Assembly (NCBI RefSeq): GCF_018129085.1
Contig: NZ_JAAGBB010000014.1
Span: 62,001 to 126,000, forward strand
Source of the DNA: Plastoroseomonas hellenica
GTDB lineage: Bacteria > Pseudomonadota > Alphaproteobacteria > Acetobacterales > Acetobacteraceae
DNA: 64,000 nucleotides
Reading direction: 5' to 3'
Within the stretch, counting starts at the first letter, position 1. Every line of letters begins with the position of its first letter. This document shows, in pieces, positions 18,295 through 27,001 of the stretch. A model generated the notes under the pieces. The model was not told the DNA's origin, made no database searches, and saw only the letters and a program-made list of their open reading frames with translations. A program made the translations under genes and the position numbers.

Positions 18295-20119
18295 CGCGCC
18301 GAAGGAAGCGCCTTCGAAGGGGAAGCCGGGGAAAGGCAAGCCACGCGAGGTCCGGCTGACCGGCATCGGCGTGGCGCCGGGCGTCGCGATCGGCCCGGTC
18401 TACGACACCTCCGAGGCGCCGACCGAAGCTCCCCGGCGCTCCATCACGGAGGCGAAGGTCGAGGACGAGCGCGGACGGCTCGTCGCCGCCGTCACGCTGT
18501 CCCGCAAGCAGATCGCGAAGCTGCGCAACCGCATCTCCGTCCTGCCGGAAGAGGCGCAGGAGGAGATCGGGCCCCTGCTCGATGCCTATGGCCTCATGCT
18601 CGGCAATTCCCGACTAATCCGAGGGGCACGCAAGCGGATCGAGACCGACCTCCTGGCCGCCGAGACCGCGGTCGCCGATGAGGCGGAGGCGATCGCCGCC
18701 GTCATCCTCGCCGCCAAGGATGACGACAAGACCGGGCTGACCCGCCGCGCCGCGGAGGTGCGGGAGATCGGGCGCCGCCTGGTCCGCAACCTGACGGCCC
18801 AGCCTTTCCGCAGCCTCAAGAACCTGCCGGAAGGCTGCATCCTGGTCGCCGAGGAGCTGCGGCCGGCCGATGCCGCGCTGCTCGACCCCTCCCGCATCGC
18901 CGGCGTCGCAACCGAGGAGGGCGGCACCGACGGCCACACCGCGATCATGCTGCGCGCGCTCGGCATCCCTTCCGTCGTCGCCTGCACCGGCCTGACGGAG
19001 GCCGCCGTGCGCGGCGACATGGTGGCGCTGGACGGCGCCAGCGGCATCGTCGCCGTGCACCCGACGCCGTCCACCCTTGCCGGTGCGAAGGAGAAGCTCG
19101 CCGCCTTCGCGCGGGAGCGCGCCAAGCTTGCGAAGCTCCGCCGGCTGCCCGCCAAGACCACCGATGGCGAGCTGGTGGAGCTGCAGGCAAACCTCGAGAT
19201 CCCGCAGGAGCTGCCGCTGATCGCTCAGGCCGGCGCCCAGGGCATCGGCCTGCTGCGCACCGAATTCCTGTTCATGAACCGCGAGGATCTGCCGGACGAG
19301 GAGGCGCAGGTCGCCGCCTATTCGCAGATCGTCGAGGCCCTGGCCGGCGATCCCGTCACCATCCGGGTGCTCGACTGGGGCGGCGAGAAGGACATGGAAG
19401 CGCTGGCGGAAGGGATCGTGCCCGCCCATGCCGGCCCCAACCCGGCGCTCGGCCTGCGCGGGCTCCGCATGCTGCTGAAGCGGCCGGAGCTCCTGGAAGT
19501 GCAGTTCGCCGCCATCCTCCGTGTCGCGGCGCGTGCGCCGCAGGGCGCGGTGCGCGTGCTGCTGCCGATGGTGACCATCCCGGACGAGGTGAAGCAGGCG
19601 CGGGAGATCTATGACCGCGTCGCGCGGCGGCTGCGCCGCCGCGGCGAGAAGCTGCCCGAGTCGCTGCCGATGCTGGGCGCGATGATCGAGACGCCGGGTG
19701 CCGCACTCGCCGCCGATGCCATCGCGCTGGAAGCGGATTTCTTCGCGATCGGCACCAATGACCTGGCGATGTACACCCTCGCCGTCGATCGCGCGGAGGC
19801 GGATGTCGCGCATCTCTACGACCCGCTGCATCCCGCCGTGCTGCGGCTGATGCAGTTCGCGACCGAGGCGGCGCTGCGCATCCGCATCCCGGTCTCCGTC
19901 TGCGGCGAGATGGCGGGGAATGCGAAGCTGGTGCCGCTGCTGCTCGGCCTCGGCATCCGCTGCCTGTCGATGAACGCCTCGGCGCTGCCGCGGGTGAAGC
20001 AGGCGGTGCGTGCGCTCGACATCACCGACTGTGCCCGCTTCGCCCGCCGGGTGATGGAGCAGAGCGACCCCGCCCGCATCCGGGAGCTGGTGAGCGAGTT
20101 CGGGGCGGAGAAAGCCTAG
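18284..20119 (+). CDS. ptsP: Phosphoenolpyruvate-protein phosphotransferase (EI)
   Basis: This 611-residue EI starts the relay by taking phosphate from PEP and passing it to HPr. The N-terminal region is basic (residues 1-22). The phospho-histidine is His218 in EEGGTDGHTAIMLRALGIP; the usual Thr-Ser before this histidine reads Asp-Gly. The PEP domain has FFAIGTNDLAMYTLAVDR and the catalytic cysteine in VCGEMAGN. There is no GAF domain, unlike classic EI-Ntr, so the symbol ptsP is tentative (ptsI would do). The ATG lies inside the last 11 bases of the HPr gene. Confidence 0.93.
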   Translation: MKTDAPKEAPSKGKPGKGKPREVRLTGIGVAPGVAIGPVYDTSEAPTEAPRRSITEAKVEDERGRLVAAVTLSRKQIAKLRNRISVLPEEAQEEIGPLLDAYGLMLGNSRLIRGARKRIETDLLAAETAVADEAEAIAAVILAAKDDDKTGLTRRAAEVREIGRRLVRNLTAQPFRSLKNLPEGCILVAEELRPADAALLDPSRIAGVATEEGGTDGHTAIMLRALGIPSVVACTGLTEAAVRGDMVALDGASGIVAVHPTPSTLAGAKEKLAAFARERAKLAKLRRLPAKTTDGELVELQANLEIPQELPLIAQAGAQGIGLLRTEFLFMNREDLPDEEAQVAAYSQIVEALAGDPVTIRVLDWGGEKDMEALAEGIVPAHAGPNPALGLRGLRMLLKRPELLEVQFAAILRVAARAPQGAVRVLLPMVTIPDEVKQAREIYDRVARRLRRRGEKLPESLPMLGAMIETPGAALAADAIALEADFFAIGTNDLAMYTLAVDRAEADVAHLYDPLHPAVLRLMQFATEAALRIRIPVSVCGEMAGNAKLVPLLLGLGIRCLSMNASALPRVKQAVRALDITDCARFARRVMEQSDPARIRELVSEFGAEKA

Positions 20120-20271
20120 AACCCGCCCCCTCACGCGGGAGTGACCCTGCGCCCCCGCATGGCCGCATTTCCGTCGCCTCCCGGACATCGATGAGAATTC
20201 ATCTTGGACCCGCGCGGAAGCCCGCGTGGCCTGCGGTGCAGCAGGCGGCCCAGAACCGGGAGCGGAGATCG

Positions 20272-20574
20272 ATGTCGGGACTGACCAGGAAGATCCTGCT
20301 GCGCGGCGGCACCTTCGCGGCACTCGGGGCTATCGCCCTGGGGCGGGCCGCCCCGGCCGCCGCGGAGAGCCAATCCTCCGACAGCAATTCGGACTGCTCG
20401 AACGGTCGCTGCCGCCGGGTGGACCGGCTGACCATCGAGGATGAGCGCGGGCGCCGCGGCTATGTGCGGACCGAGCGCTGGCGGGAAGGCCGCCGCGACA
20501 GGGAAGAAGACGACGACCGCCGTCGCGCCGCGCCCTGGCGCAGCGGCCGCAGCCGGGATGACGACGACGATTGA
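20272..20574 (+). CDS. Small secreted protein with acidic C-terminal tail, unknown function
   Basis: This is a 100-residue ORF with a signal peptide (LTRKILLRGGTFAALGAIAL, cleavage near AAAES). The mature part is very hydrophilic, with CSNGRC, alternating Arg/Glu/Asp runs and an Asp-rich end. I recognise no family. The ATG at 20272 follows GGAGA closely; an in-frame ATG at 20191 would add 27 residues before the signal and is less likely. It lies 152 bases after the EI gene and probably forms its own unit. No clear terminator is visible in between. Confidence 0.6.
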   Translation: MSGLTRKILLRGGTFAALGAIALGRAAPAAAESQSSDSNSDCSNGRCRRVDRLTIEDERGRRGYVRTERWREGRRDREEDDDRRRAAPWRSGRSRDDDDD

Positions 20575-20613
20575 TGGCGGACGGAGAGGGGCAAGGTCCC
20601 TCCCGGCATGCCA

Positions 20614-21744
20614 TCACCCGGCGGTGCGCCGCTTCTCCTGCGCGTTCCGCAGCAGCGCCAGGCCGCGATACACGCCGTGCACCATCTTGCTGTAGGGCAG
20701 CGCCACGAAGAGCGCGAGCACCAGGCCGAGATGGATCGCGAGCATCACGCCCATCGCCCCGGTGTGACGCACCGCGAGCAGCAGCAGCCCGGTCGCGCTG
20801 ACCAGGAACAGCAGCAGCAGCATCGCGTATTCGCCGCCGAGCACCTGCTTCGCGACAGGCACCGGGTCGGTGACGATCTTCAGCCGGATCAGCCCGGCGG
20901 TGCCGATGCAGAGGAAGACGCCGCCCCAGGTGCCGAGCTGGACGGGCAGGCTGAGGAAGTCATAAGGCGAGTGCCAGCCGAAGATGTTATGGTAGATCGC
21001 GCCGACCGTGGTCGCGGCGAAACACAGCATGAAGCCGCCGAACATCGCCTGGTGCAGCCAGCGCTTCTGCATGGCGAAGCTGTCGTCGACGTCGTTGCAG
21101 CCATGCCCGCCGCCGCCGAGGTTGCGCAAGGTCACGATGTCGACCGCGGCATCCGCGACCGGCGCCGCCGCCAGCGGCGCGCCGCCGCTGCCACCGGTGC
21201 CGCGCCAGTAGCGGACGCCGCCGATCGCCATCGCGATAATGGCATAGCCGAAGGTGATGCCGGCGATGCCCATCATCAGCCAGAGCGGGATGACCCGGAA
21301 AAAGGCGCCTTCGCCGCGCTGCGCGCTGTAGAGCACCGTCGGGTCCTGCAGCGCCGCGGTCAGGATCAGCACCAGCGCGACGCCGAGGGCGGCGAGCAGC
21401 GACACCAGCGTGCCGTTGCGCTCGAAGGCGCCGCCCATGCCGGCGGGCCAGGCATAGGTGGCGTAGCTCTCCTGCCGGATGGTCGAGAAAGTCGCCGGCA
21501 GGTTGATGCCGAAGGCATGCGGCGGTGCGTATTGGCAGGCGTGGTAGCAGCCCTTGCAGCCGTGGCAGAGATTGGCGAGGTGGGTCAGGTCGCCGGTCGA
21601 GAATTCCCGCCGCATCGCCATCGCCGGGAACACCGCGCAATAGCTCTCGCAATAGCGGCAGGCATTGCAGACTTCGAGGTTGCGGCGCGCCTCGATCATT
21701 GCGTCAGATTCGCGCTCCGCGCGGGGGGCTTCAGTTTCTTGCAT
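20614..21744 (-). CDS. tcuB: Tricarballylate utilisation 4Fe-4S membrane protein TcuB
   Basis: This 376-residue protein reoxidises the flavin of TcuA and sends electrons to the quinone pool. Two ferredoxin-type clusters are bound by Cys26/29/32/36 (CNACRYCESYC) and Cys60/63/66/70 (CHGCKGCYHAC). About six membrane helices follow from residue 105 on, with histidines typical of the CitB/TcuB family. Its start lies 14 bases inside the end of tcuA, so the pair is cotranscribed. No tcuC permease is adjacent. Confidence 0.92.
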   Translation of the reverse strand: MQETEAPRAERESDAMIEARRNLEVCNACRYCESYCAVFPAMAMRREFSTGDLTHLANLCHGCKGCYHACQYAPPHAFGINLPATFSTIRQESYATYAWPAGMGGAFERNGTLVSLLAALGVALVLILTAALQDPTVLYSAQRGEGAFFRVIPLWLMMGIAGITFGYAIIAMAIGGVRYWRGTGGSGGAPLAAAPVADAAVDIVTLRNLGGGGHGCNDVDDSFAMQKRWLHQAMFGGFMLCFAATTVGAIYHNIFGWHSPYDFLSLPVQLGTWGGVFLCIGTAGLIRLKIVTDPVPVAKQVLGGEYAMLLLLFLVSATGLLLLAVRHTGAMGVMLAIHLGLVLALFVALPYSKMVHGVYRGLALLRNAQEKRRTAG

Positions 21745-23128
21745 GGCGCGCGGCCTCCTCGCCCGCGAGGCGTCCGAAGACGGTGCCGATCGCCATCCCG
21801 AAGCCGGCCAGGTAGCCCTGGCCCAGGATATTGCCGGCCATGATCTCGCCCGAGGCGAAGAGGTTCGCCGAGGGCTTGCCGTCGGCCATCAGCACCCGCG
21901 CCCGGTCGTTCACCTTCACGCCGAGGAAGGTGAAGGTGATGCCGGGCCGCAGCGGATGGCCGTAGAAGGGCGGCGTATCGATGCGCCGCGCCCAGTGGCT
22001 CTTGGGCGGGGTCAGCCCTTCGGTGCGGCAGTCGTCGGGCTTCATCGGCGTGAAGGTGCCGTCGCGGACCGAGGCGTTGTAGTCGGCGACCACGCGTTCC
22101 AGCTTGCCGGCGTCGAGCCCGAGCTTGCCCGCGAGTTCCGCGATGGTACCGGCCTTCTCCGGCGGGAAGACGCTGGGCAGGTAGTTGTGCAGCGCCTTGC
22201 TGTCGGTGATGGCATAGGCGCGCTGATCCGGCTGCTGGGCGATCAGGCGGCCCCAGATGGCGTAGCGCTTCGGCCAGACATCCTCGCCCTCGTCGTAGAA
22301 GCGCTCCACGTCGCGGTTCACCACGATCGCGAAGGGCACGCAGTCGAGGCGCATGGCGAGGCCGCCATCCTCCATCGGCGCGCGCGCATCATTGGCGACG
22401 GCGTGGAACTGGGTGGGGTCGCCCACTTCCTGGATGCCCTGGGCGAGCAGGTCCTTCAGCACGGTGCCCTGGGCATAGGGGGTGCCGCGGATCTGGAAGT
22501 TATCGGCGGCGTCGCCCCAGTACTTGCGCAGCCATTCGCGATTCGCCTGGAAGCCGCCGGCCGAGGCGATGAAAGTCTTGGCCCTGACACGCTCCGGGAA
22601 GCCGCGGCAGCTCAGGATCGCTTCCGTCGCGAAGCCATCCTTCACCTCGATATGCTGCACCTCGGTATCGTAGAGGACGGCGATGCCGAGCTTCTCGGCG
22701 GTGCGGTACAGCGCATTGATCAATGCCTTGCCGCCACCGAGGAAGAAGGCGTTGGTGCGCGACAGCGACAGCGTGCCGGAGAGCGAGGGCTGAAACACCA
22801 CCCCGCATTCTTCAAGGAAACCCGGCGCGTGCTGGGAGGCGCGGATGGTGGTGCGCGCCAGATGTTCGTCGGTGCGCCCGCCGGTGACCCGCAGCAGGTC
22901 GTCCCAGTACTCCTCTTCCAGGTAGCTCTCGGTCAGCACCCCGGTCGGCGCCGGATGCAGCGCCCGGACATTGCGCGTGTGCCGGCTGTTGCCGCCGCGC
23001 ATCGCCTTCGGTGCATGCTCGGCGACCAGGACGGACGCTCCGGCCTCCCGCGCCGTGATGGCGGCGCAGAGCGCGGCATTGCCGCCGCCGACCACCACCA
23101 CGTCCCAGATCCGGGTCAGGTCCACCAT
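21731..23128 (-). CDS. tcuA: FAD-dependent tricarballylate dehydrogenase TcuA
   Basis: This 465-residue flavoprotein of the fumarate reductase/succinate dehydrogenase type has the dinucleotide fold at its N-terminus (DVVVVGGGNAALCAAITA, residues 9-26) and MRGGNSRHTRNVR near residue 44. Near the C-terminus, LMADGKPSANLFASGEIM and ILGQGYLAGFGMAIGTVFG complete the FAD site. It oxidises tricarballylate to cis-aconitate, which enters the TCA cycle. A divergent GntR regulator shares its 88-base promoter region. Confidence 0.92.
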   Translation of the reverse strand: MVDLTRIWDVVVVGGGNAALCAAITAREAGASVLVAEHAPKAMRGGNSRHTRNVRALHPAPTGVLTESYLEEEYWDDLLRVTGGRTDEHLARTTIRASQHAPGFLEECGVVFQPSLSGTLSLSRTNAFFLGGGKALINALYRTAEKLGIAVLYDTEVQHIEVKDGFATEAILSCRGFPERVRAKTFIASAGGFQANREWLRKYWGDAADNFQIRGTPYAQGTVLKDLLAQGIQEVGDPTQFHAVANDARAPMEDGGLAMRLDCVPFAIVVNRDVERFYDEGEDVWPKRYAIWGRLIAQQPDQRAYAITDSKALHNYLPSVFPPEKAGTIAELAGKLGLDAGKLERVVADYNASVRDGTFTPMKPDDCRTEGLTPPKSHWARRIDTPPFYGHPLRPGITFTFLGVKVNDRARVLMADGKPSANLFASGEIMAGNILGQGYLAGFGMAIGTVFGRLAGEEAARHARN

Positions 23129-23154
23129 AGGGTCTCTCTCCTCGGGACGCCTAT

Positions 23155-23171
23155 GTATCCACGGGTATCCA
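23155..23171. promoter_or_regulatory. Direct repeats in the tcuA/GntR divergent spacer
   Basis: GTATCCA occurs at 23155-23161 and again at 23165-23171, a 10-base period that places both on the same DNA face. It lies between tcuA and the divergent gntR-type gene, so it is a candidate site for that regulator. Confidence 0.4.
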
Positions 23172-23216
23172 GTGAGGTCCAGATGGTTCTTCCAATCGGA
23201 GGGGCCGGTCCGCTAC

Positions 23217-23912
23217 ATGGGAGGCATGCTCCGCTCCCCGACGCCTCCCGCCACGCGCGACCTGGGTCAGGAAGCCTATGCGCGGATGCGCGACCAGATC
23301 CGGGACGGCTCCCTCGCCCCGGGCATCCGGCTGACCGAAACCGACCTCGCCGCCCGCCTCGGCGTCTCCCGCACCCCGATCCGGCAGGCGATCGCCCGGT
23401 TGGAGGCGGAAGGCCTGGTCACGCATGAGCCGCGGCGCGGCCTGACGGTCACCCGCCCCGACCACCAGCAGGTGGTCGAGCTCTATGTCATGCGCGAGGT
23501 GCTGGAAGGTGCGGCCGCGCGCCTCGCCGCCCAGCATGCCAGCGAGACCGAGATCGCCGCGATGACCGAGCTGGTGGCAAAGGAGCCGCAGTATTTCACC
23601 GATGCCCGCGCGCTCGCCGAGACCAACCAGCGCCTGCATGGGCTGCTCTACCTGGCGGCCCATAACCGCTACCTGCTGCGCAGCCTGGAACAGCTTTCGG
23701 CGACCATGGCGCTGCTGCCTTCCCTGCTGACCCAGGGCGGCCGGGCGGAACAGGCGCATGACGAGCACCGGACCATTCTCAAGGCACTGCGCCGGCGCGA
23801 CGGCGACGCCGCGGAATCGGCGGCGCGGGCGCACGCGGTCGCCGCGCAACGCCACCGGCTGGCCTGGATGGTGCGCACCATCGGCGTGCCCATGGCGACG
23901 CCAGGCGGGTAA
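23217..23912 (+). CDS. GntR family (FCD-type) transcriptional regulator
   Basis: This 231-residue regulator has an N-terminal winged helix-turn-helix (about 15-75; TETDLAARLGVSRTPIRQAI) and an all-helical FCD effector domain (about 85-220) of the kind that binds carboxylates through metal-coordinating residues. It is divergent from tcuA and probably controls tricarballylate use; in Salmonella that regulator is LysR-type instead. A second ATG 9 bases later is equally plausible as start. Confidence 0.88.
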   Translation: MGGMLRSPTPPATRDLGQEAYARMRDQIRDGSLAPGIRLTETDLAARLGVSRTPIRQAIARLEAEGLVTHEPRRGLTVTRPDHQQVVELYVMREVLEGAAARLAAQHASETEIAAMTELVAKEPQYFTDARALAETNQRLHGLLYLAAHNRYLLRSLEQLSATMALLPSLLTQGGRAEQAHDEHRTILKALRRRDGDAAESAARAHAVAAQRHRLAWMVRTIGVPMATPGG

Positions 23913-24016
23913 GCGCGTCCTCGGAAAGGGCACCGCCTTCCTGTCTAGCTTGGAGAGATACCAGGGGAGGCGACGTCAGCGATGGACCAACGCCGCCCTC
24001 ACAGGACCATCCCCGT

Positions 24017-25072
24017 CTACGGGATGACGTAGCCGCGGGCGGCGCCGATGCTGCGGTTCCAGGTGGTGCTGCAGTCGGCCCAGACGCGGTTGCAGCCGTC
24101 GCGGAAGGTCGGCAGCACGACGGCAGTCACGGCGTCGCGGACACGGGCTTCGTCTTCGGGCGGCACGGCGGCGATGGTGGTCGAGAAGCGGCGGCCGGTG
24201 CAGGCGGGTTGGCCACCAAGGCAGGCCAGGGATTCCGCATCGCTGACCTCGGCGAGCTGCCAGAGCTCGCGCTCGAGCCGGGCGAAGGCGCGGGAGAGGG
24301 CTTCCTGCTGTTGGGGTGAGAAGCGGCGCCAGGCCTGGGCGCTCATGAAATGGCCCTGGATGCCGCCGGCGAGGGAGAGCGGCAGGACGTGGGTGATGAC
24401 TTCACCCCAGTTGCCAGCATAGGCGGAGACGGCGGAGGTGATGCCGCAGGCGACGACGCCGCGCTGGAGGGCGGGGTAGACCTCGCTGAATTGCAGGCTG
24501 ATCGGGCTGGCGCCGAGATGGGTGAGCAGTGCGGTCATGCTCGGCGTGTAGGAACGGACCTTGAGGCCGCGAAGATCGGCGACGCTGCGGACCGGCGCAT
24601 TGCAGAAGAAGTATTGCGGACCGAAGGGCCAGAGGGCGACGGCGCGGGCGCCGAAGCGGTCCAGCAGGCGGCGATCGAAGGCTTCGCGGCCGGCATCGAC
24701 GGCGGTGCGCAGCTCGGCGACGGTCGGGCTGACGCCGATGAGGTCGAGCCCGTCGAAGAAGGGCTCGTCGCGCGCAACCGGGCCGATCACCACCGACATC
24801 ACGTCGAAGGCGCCGCTGCGCAGATGGCGCAACGCGTCGGCGGCCTGCACGCCGACCTGGTCCATCGGGTTGTAGGTGATCTGCAGGTTGATGTCGGTCT
24901 CCGCGGCGAGGCCGCCGTAGAAGGCGCGCTCGATGTCAATGTGCTTCTGGTTGGCCGCGAAATGCCCGGTGATGCGGAGCGGCATCGCCGGCCCTTGCTG
25001 CGCGGCGGCGGGGGCGAGCGGCAGCGCGAGGAGGCAGAGGGCCGCCACAGCGCGGCGGAGGTGGCGCAGCAT
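24017..25072 (-). CDS. TRAP transporter solute receptor (DctP family)
   Basis: This is a 351-residue periplasmic receptor with a signal peptide of about 24 residues (cleavage near APAAAQ). The DctP-type region LRGLKVRSYTPSMTALLTHL contains the arginine that usually clamps the carboxylate of the ligand (about residue 170), followed by FSEVYPALQRGVVACGI. It is the last gene of a seven-gene run and 16 bases after the large permease. Four C-terminal cysteines (CLGGQPAC, CNRVWADC) could form disulfides. Confidence 0.9.
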   Translation of the reverse strand: MLRHLRRAVAALCLLALPLAPAAAQQGPAMPLRITGHFAANQKHIDIERAFYGGLAAETDINLQITYNPMDQVGVQAADALRHLRSGAFDVMSVVIGPVARDEPFFDGLDLIGVSPTVAELRTAVDAGREAFDRRLLDRFGARAVALWPFGPQYFFCNAPVRSVADLRGLKVRSYTPSMTALLTHLGASPISLQFSEVYPALQRGVVACGITSAVSAYAGNWGEVITHVLPLSLAGGIQGHFMSAQAWRRFSPQQQEALSRAFARLERELWQLAEVSDAESLACLGGQPACTGRRFSTTIAAVPPEDEARVRDAVTAVVLPTFRDGCNRVWADCSTTWNRSIGAARGYVIP

Positions 25073-25088
25073 TCCCGGATCTCCTTGA

Positions 25089-26396
25089 TCAGTTCACATA
25101 GGTCAGGCGGGGCAGCCAGAGCGCCATGCCTGGGAAGGCGATCAGCAGCGCGGTCATCGCGACCATGGCGAGGAAGAAGGGTGCCGTGCCGGCGAAGACC
25201 TGGCCGATATGGCCTTCCCGCCGCACCGCCTGGATGACGTAGAGCGTCATGCCAACCGGGGGCGACAGCAGGGAGATCTCCCCCATCAGCACGATGAAGA
25301 CGCCGAACCAGACGGGATCGATGCCGGCGGCGGTGACCACGGGGAAGACCACGGGCACGGTGCCGACCAGCATGGGGAGCGTCTCGAAGAAGACACCGAG
25401 CAGCAGGTAGAAGAGTGTGAGCGCGAGGATGAGCTGCAGGGGCGAGGCATCCATGCTGGCGACGAAAGCGCCGAGCGCCGGCGTCACGCCGAGCAGCCCC
25501 ATGACGAAGTTCAGGTAAAAGGCGGCGGCGAGGATCAGCATGCTCATCGCCGTCAGGCTGGCAGTCGCGAGGAAGCATTCGTGCAGCATGCGGATGGTGA
25601 GCCGGCCGTAGAGGGCCGCGATCGGCAGCGCCGCCACCACCGCGAGTGCGGCGCTTTCGGTCACCGTCGCCCAGCCGGTGTAGATCGAGCCCATGATGAT
25701 CACGAAGATCACCAGCGGCGGCAACAGATGCACGGCGCGGGCCAGGCGGACGCGCAGCGGATCGCTGAGCGGTTCCTGCCGCACCAGCCCGGGGCGTGCC
25801 CAGGCGATCAGCACGATGGTGGCCATGAAAAGCACGGTCATGACGGCACCCGGCACCACCGCGGCGGCGTAGAGCTGGCCGATCGAGGTGTTGGTCATGG
25901 CGCCGTAGACGATGAGCGCGATCCCGGGCGGGATGAGATTGCCGAGCGAGGCGCCGGCGGCGATGGAGCCGAGCACCAGCCGCTCGTCATAGGCGCGCTG
26001 CCGGAAGGAGGGGAGTGCCACCGTCGCGACCGTGGCCGCGGTCGCGACCGAGGAGCCGGAGACCGCGGAGAAGATCGCGGACGCGCCGACATTGGTATGC
26101 AGCAGCCCACCCGGCAACGGGTTCAGCCAATCCGCCAGGCTGCGGTAGAGGCGGTCGGTGCTGCCGCTGCGGACCAGGATCTCGCCCAGCAGGATGCAGA
26201 GCGGGATCGACAGCAGGACGTAATCCTCCATCGAGGCCCAGAGCTGGGTGCCGAGCGCCTCGACCAGCGCCGGGCTGAGATAGAGGCTGGCGCCGAGCAC
26301 GGCGACCAGCAGCATCGCGATCGCGACATGCAGGCCGAGGAAGAGCAGCAGCACCATCAGTCCGAAGCCGAGGGCTGCTTCCGTCACGCCGATCAT
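25089..26396 (-). CDS. TRAP transporter large permease (DctM family)
   Basis: This is a 435-residue inner-membrane carrier with about twelve hydrophobic segments. IPLCILLGEILVRSG, ATVATVALPSFRQRAYDERL and AAGASLGNLIPPGIALIVYG are typical DctM signatures. It moves organic anions with sodium using the DctP receptor. Its ATG overlaps the stop of the small permease by 4 bases. Confidence 0.95.
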   Translation of the reverse strand: MIGVTEAALGFGLMVLLLFLGLHVAIAMLLVAVLGASLYLSPALVEALGTQLWASMEDYVLLSIPLCILLGEILVRSGSTDRLYRSLADWLNPLPGGLLHTNVGASAIFSAVSGSSVATAATVATVALPSFRQRAYDERLVLGSIAAGASLGNLIPPGIALIVYGAMTNTSIGQLYAAAVVPGAVMTVLFMATIVLIAWARPGLVRQEPLSDPLRVRLARAVHLLPPLVIFVIIMGSIYTGWATVTESAALAVVAALPIAALYGRLTIRMLHECFLATASLTAMSMLILAAAFYLNFVMGLLGVTPALGAFVASMDASPLQLILALTLFYLLLGVFFETLPMLVGTVPVVFPVVTAAGIDPVWFGVFIVLMGEISLLSPPVGMTLYVIQAVRREGHIGQVFAGTAPFFLAMVAMTALLIAFPGMALWLPRLTYVN

Positions 26397-27001
26397 TCCG
26401 CCGGCTCCGCTTCCGGCGCCGTACGCGCGAGGATGGCGCTGGCTTCGGCGGCCACTTCCTCATCCAGGGTCATCGGGCCGTAGAGGAGGTTGAGGCGGCG
26501 CCAGTCGGTCAACAGCAGCCAGAGCGCGTGGCCAGCGAAGGCTCCCGCCGCCATGGCGAAGACGACGAGGCCGGCGAGCCAGGCGGATTGCGGGATCCAG
26601 AGCGCGGTCTGCAGCGGCGAATTGGCATGGGCCTGGAATTCGATGCTTTCCTCCAGCACGTGCCAGCCGCGCCAAGCGGCGTAGATCGCGCAGGCGGCAA
26701 GCAACAGGAAGGCGGCGGCGTTCAGCACCGCGCGTACCGGGGCTGGCATGCGGCCCAGCAGGAAATCGACGCGCGCATGTGACTTGGCGACCAGCGCCCA
26801 GGTGAAGGCCAGCGTCGAGAATATGGCGAGGGTATAGCCGCCGATCTCGTCGACGCCCTGCAATGACACGCCGAGCAGCTTGCGGCCCAGGATCTCCGCA
26901 CAGGTGAGGAAGGCCAGCGCCATCAGCCACCAGCCGCCCAGGATCGCGAGCCAGCGCGCCGGCGCCTCCAGCACGCGGGCGACGGGGTTCTGCGCCGTCA
27001 C
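26393..27001 (-). CDS. TRAP transporter small permease (DctQ family)
   Basis: This is a 202-residue protein with four hydrophobic segments (near 15-35, 48-68, 88-110 and 138-160). ALVAKSHARVDFLLGRMP is the DctQ-type loop. Its ATG overlaps the stop of the preceding ABC permease by 4 bases (26998-27001), which ties the TRAP genes to the ABC genes. Confidence 0.92.
   Translation of the reverse strand: MTAQNPVARVLEAPARWLAILGGWWLMALAFLTCAEILGRKLLGVSLQGVDEIGGYTLAIFSTLAFTWALVAKSHARVDFLLGRMPAPVRAVLNAAAFLLLAACAIYAAWRGWHVLEESIEFQAHANSPLQTALWIPQSAWLAGLVVFAMAAGAFAGHALWLLLTDWRRLNLLYGPMTLDEEVAAEASAILARTAPEAEPAE

Noticed and set aside
20120-20190. Terminator after the EI gene (CCCGC/GCGGG)
   Set aside because: Only a 5-bp stem with an 8-base loop and no T tract, which is too weak in DNA of this composition.
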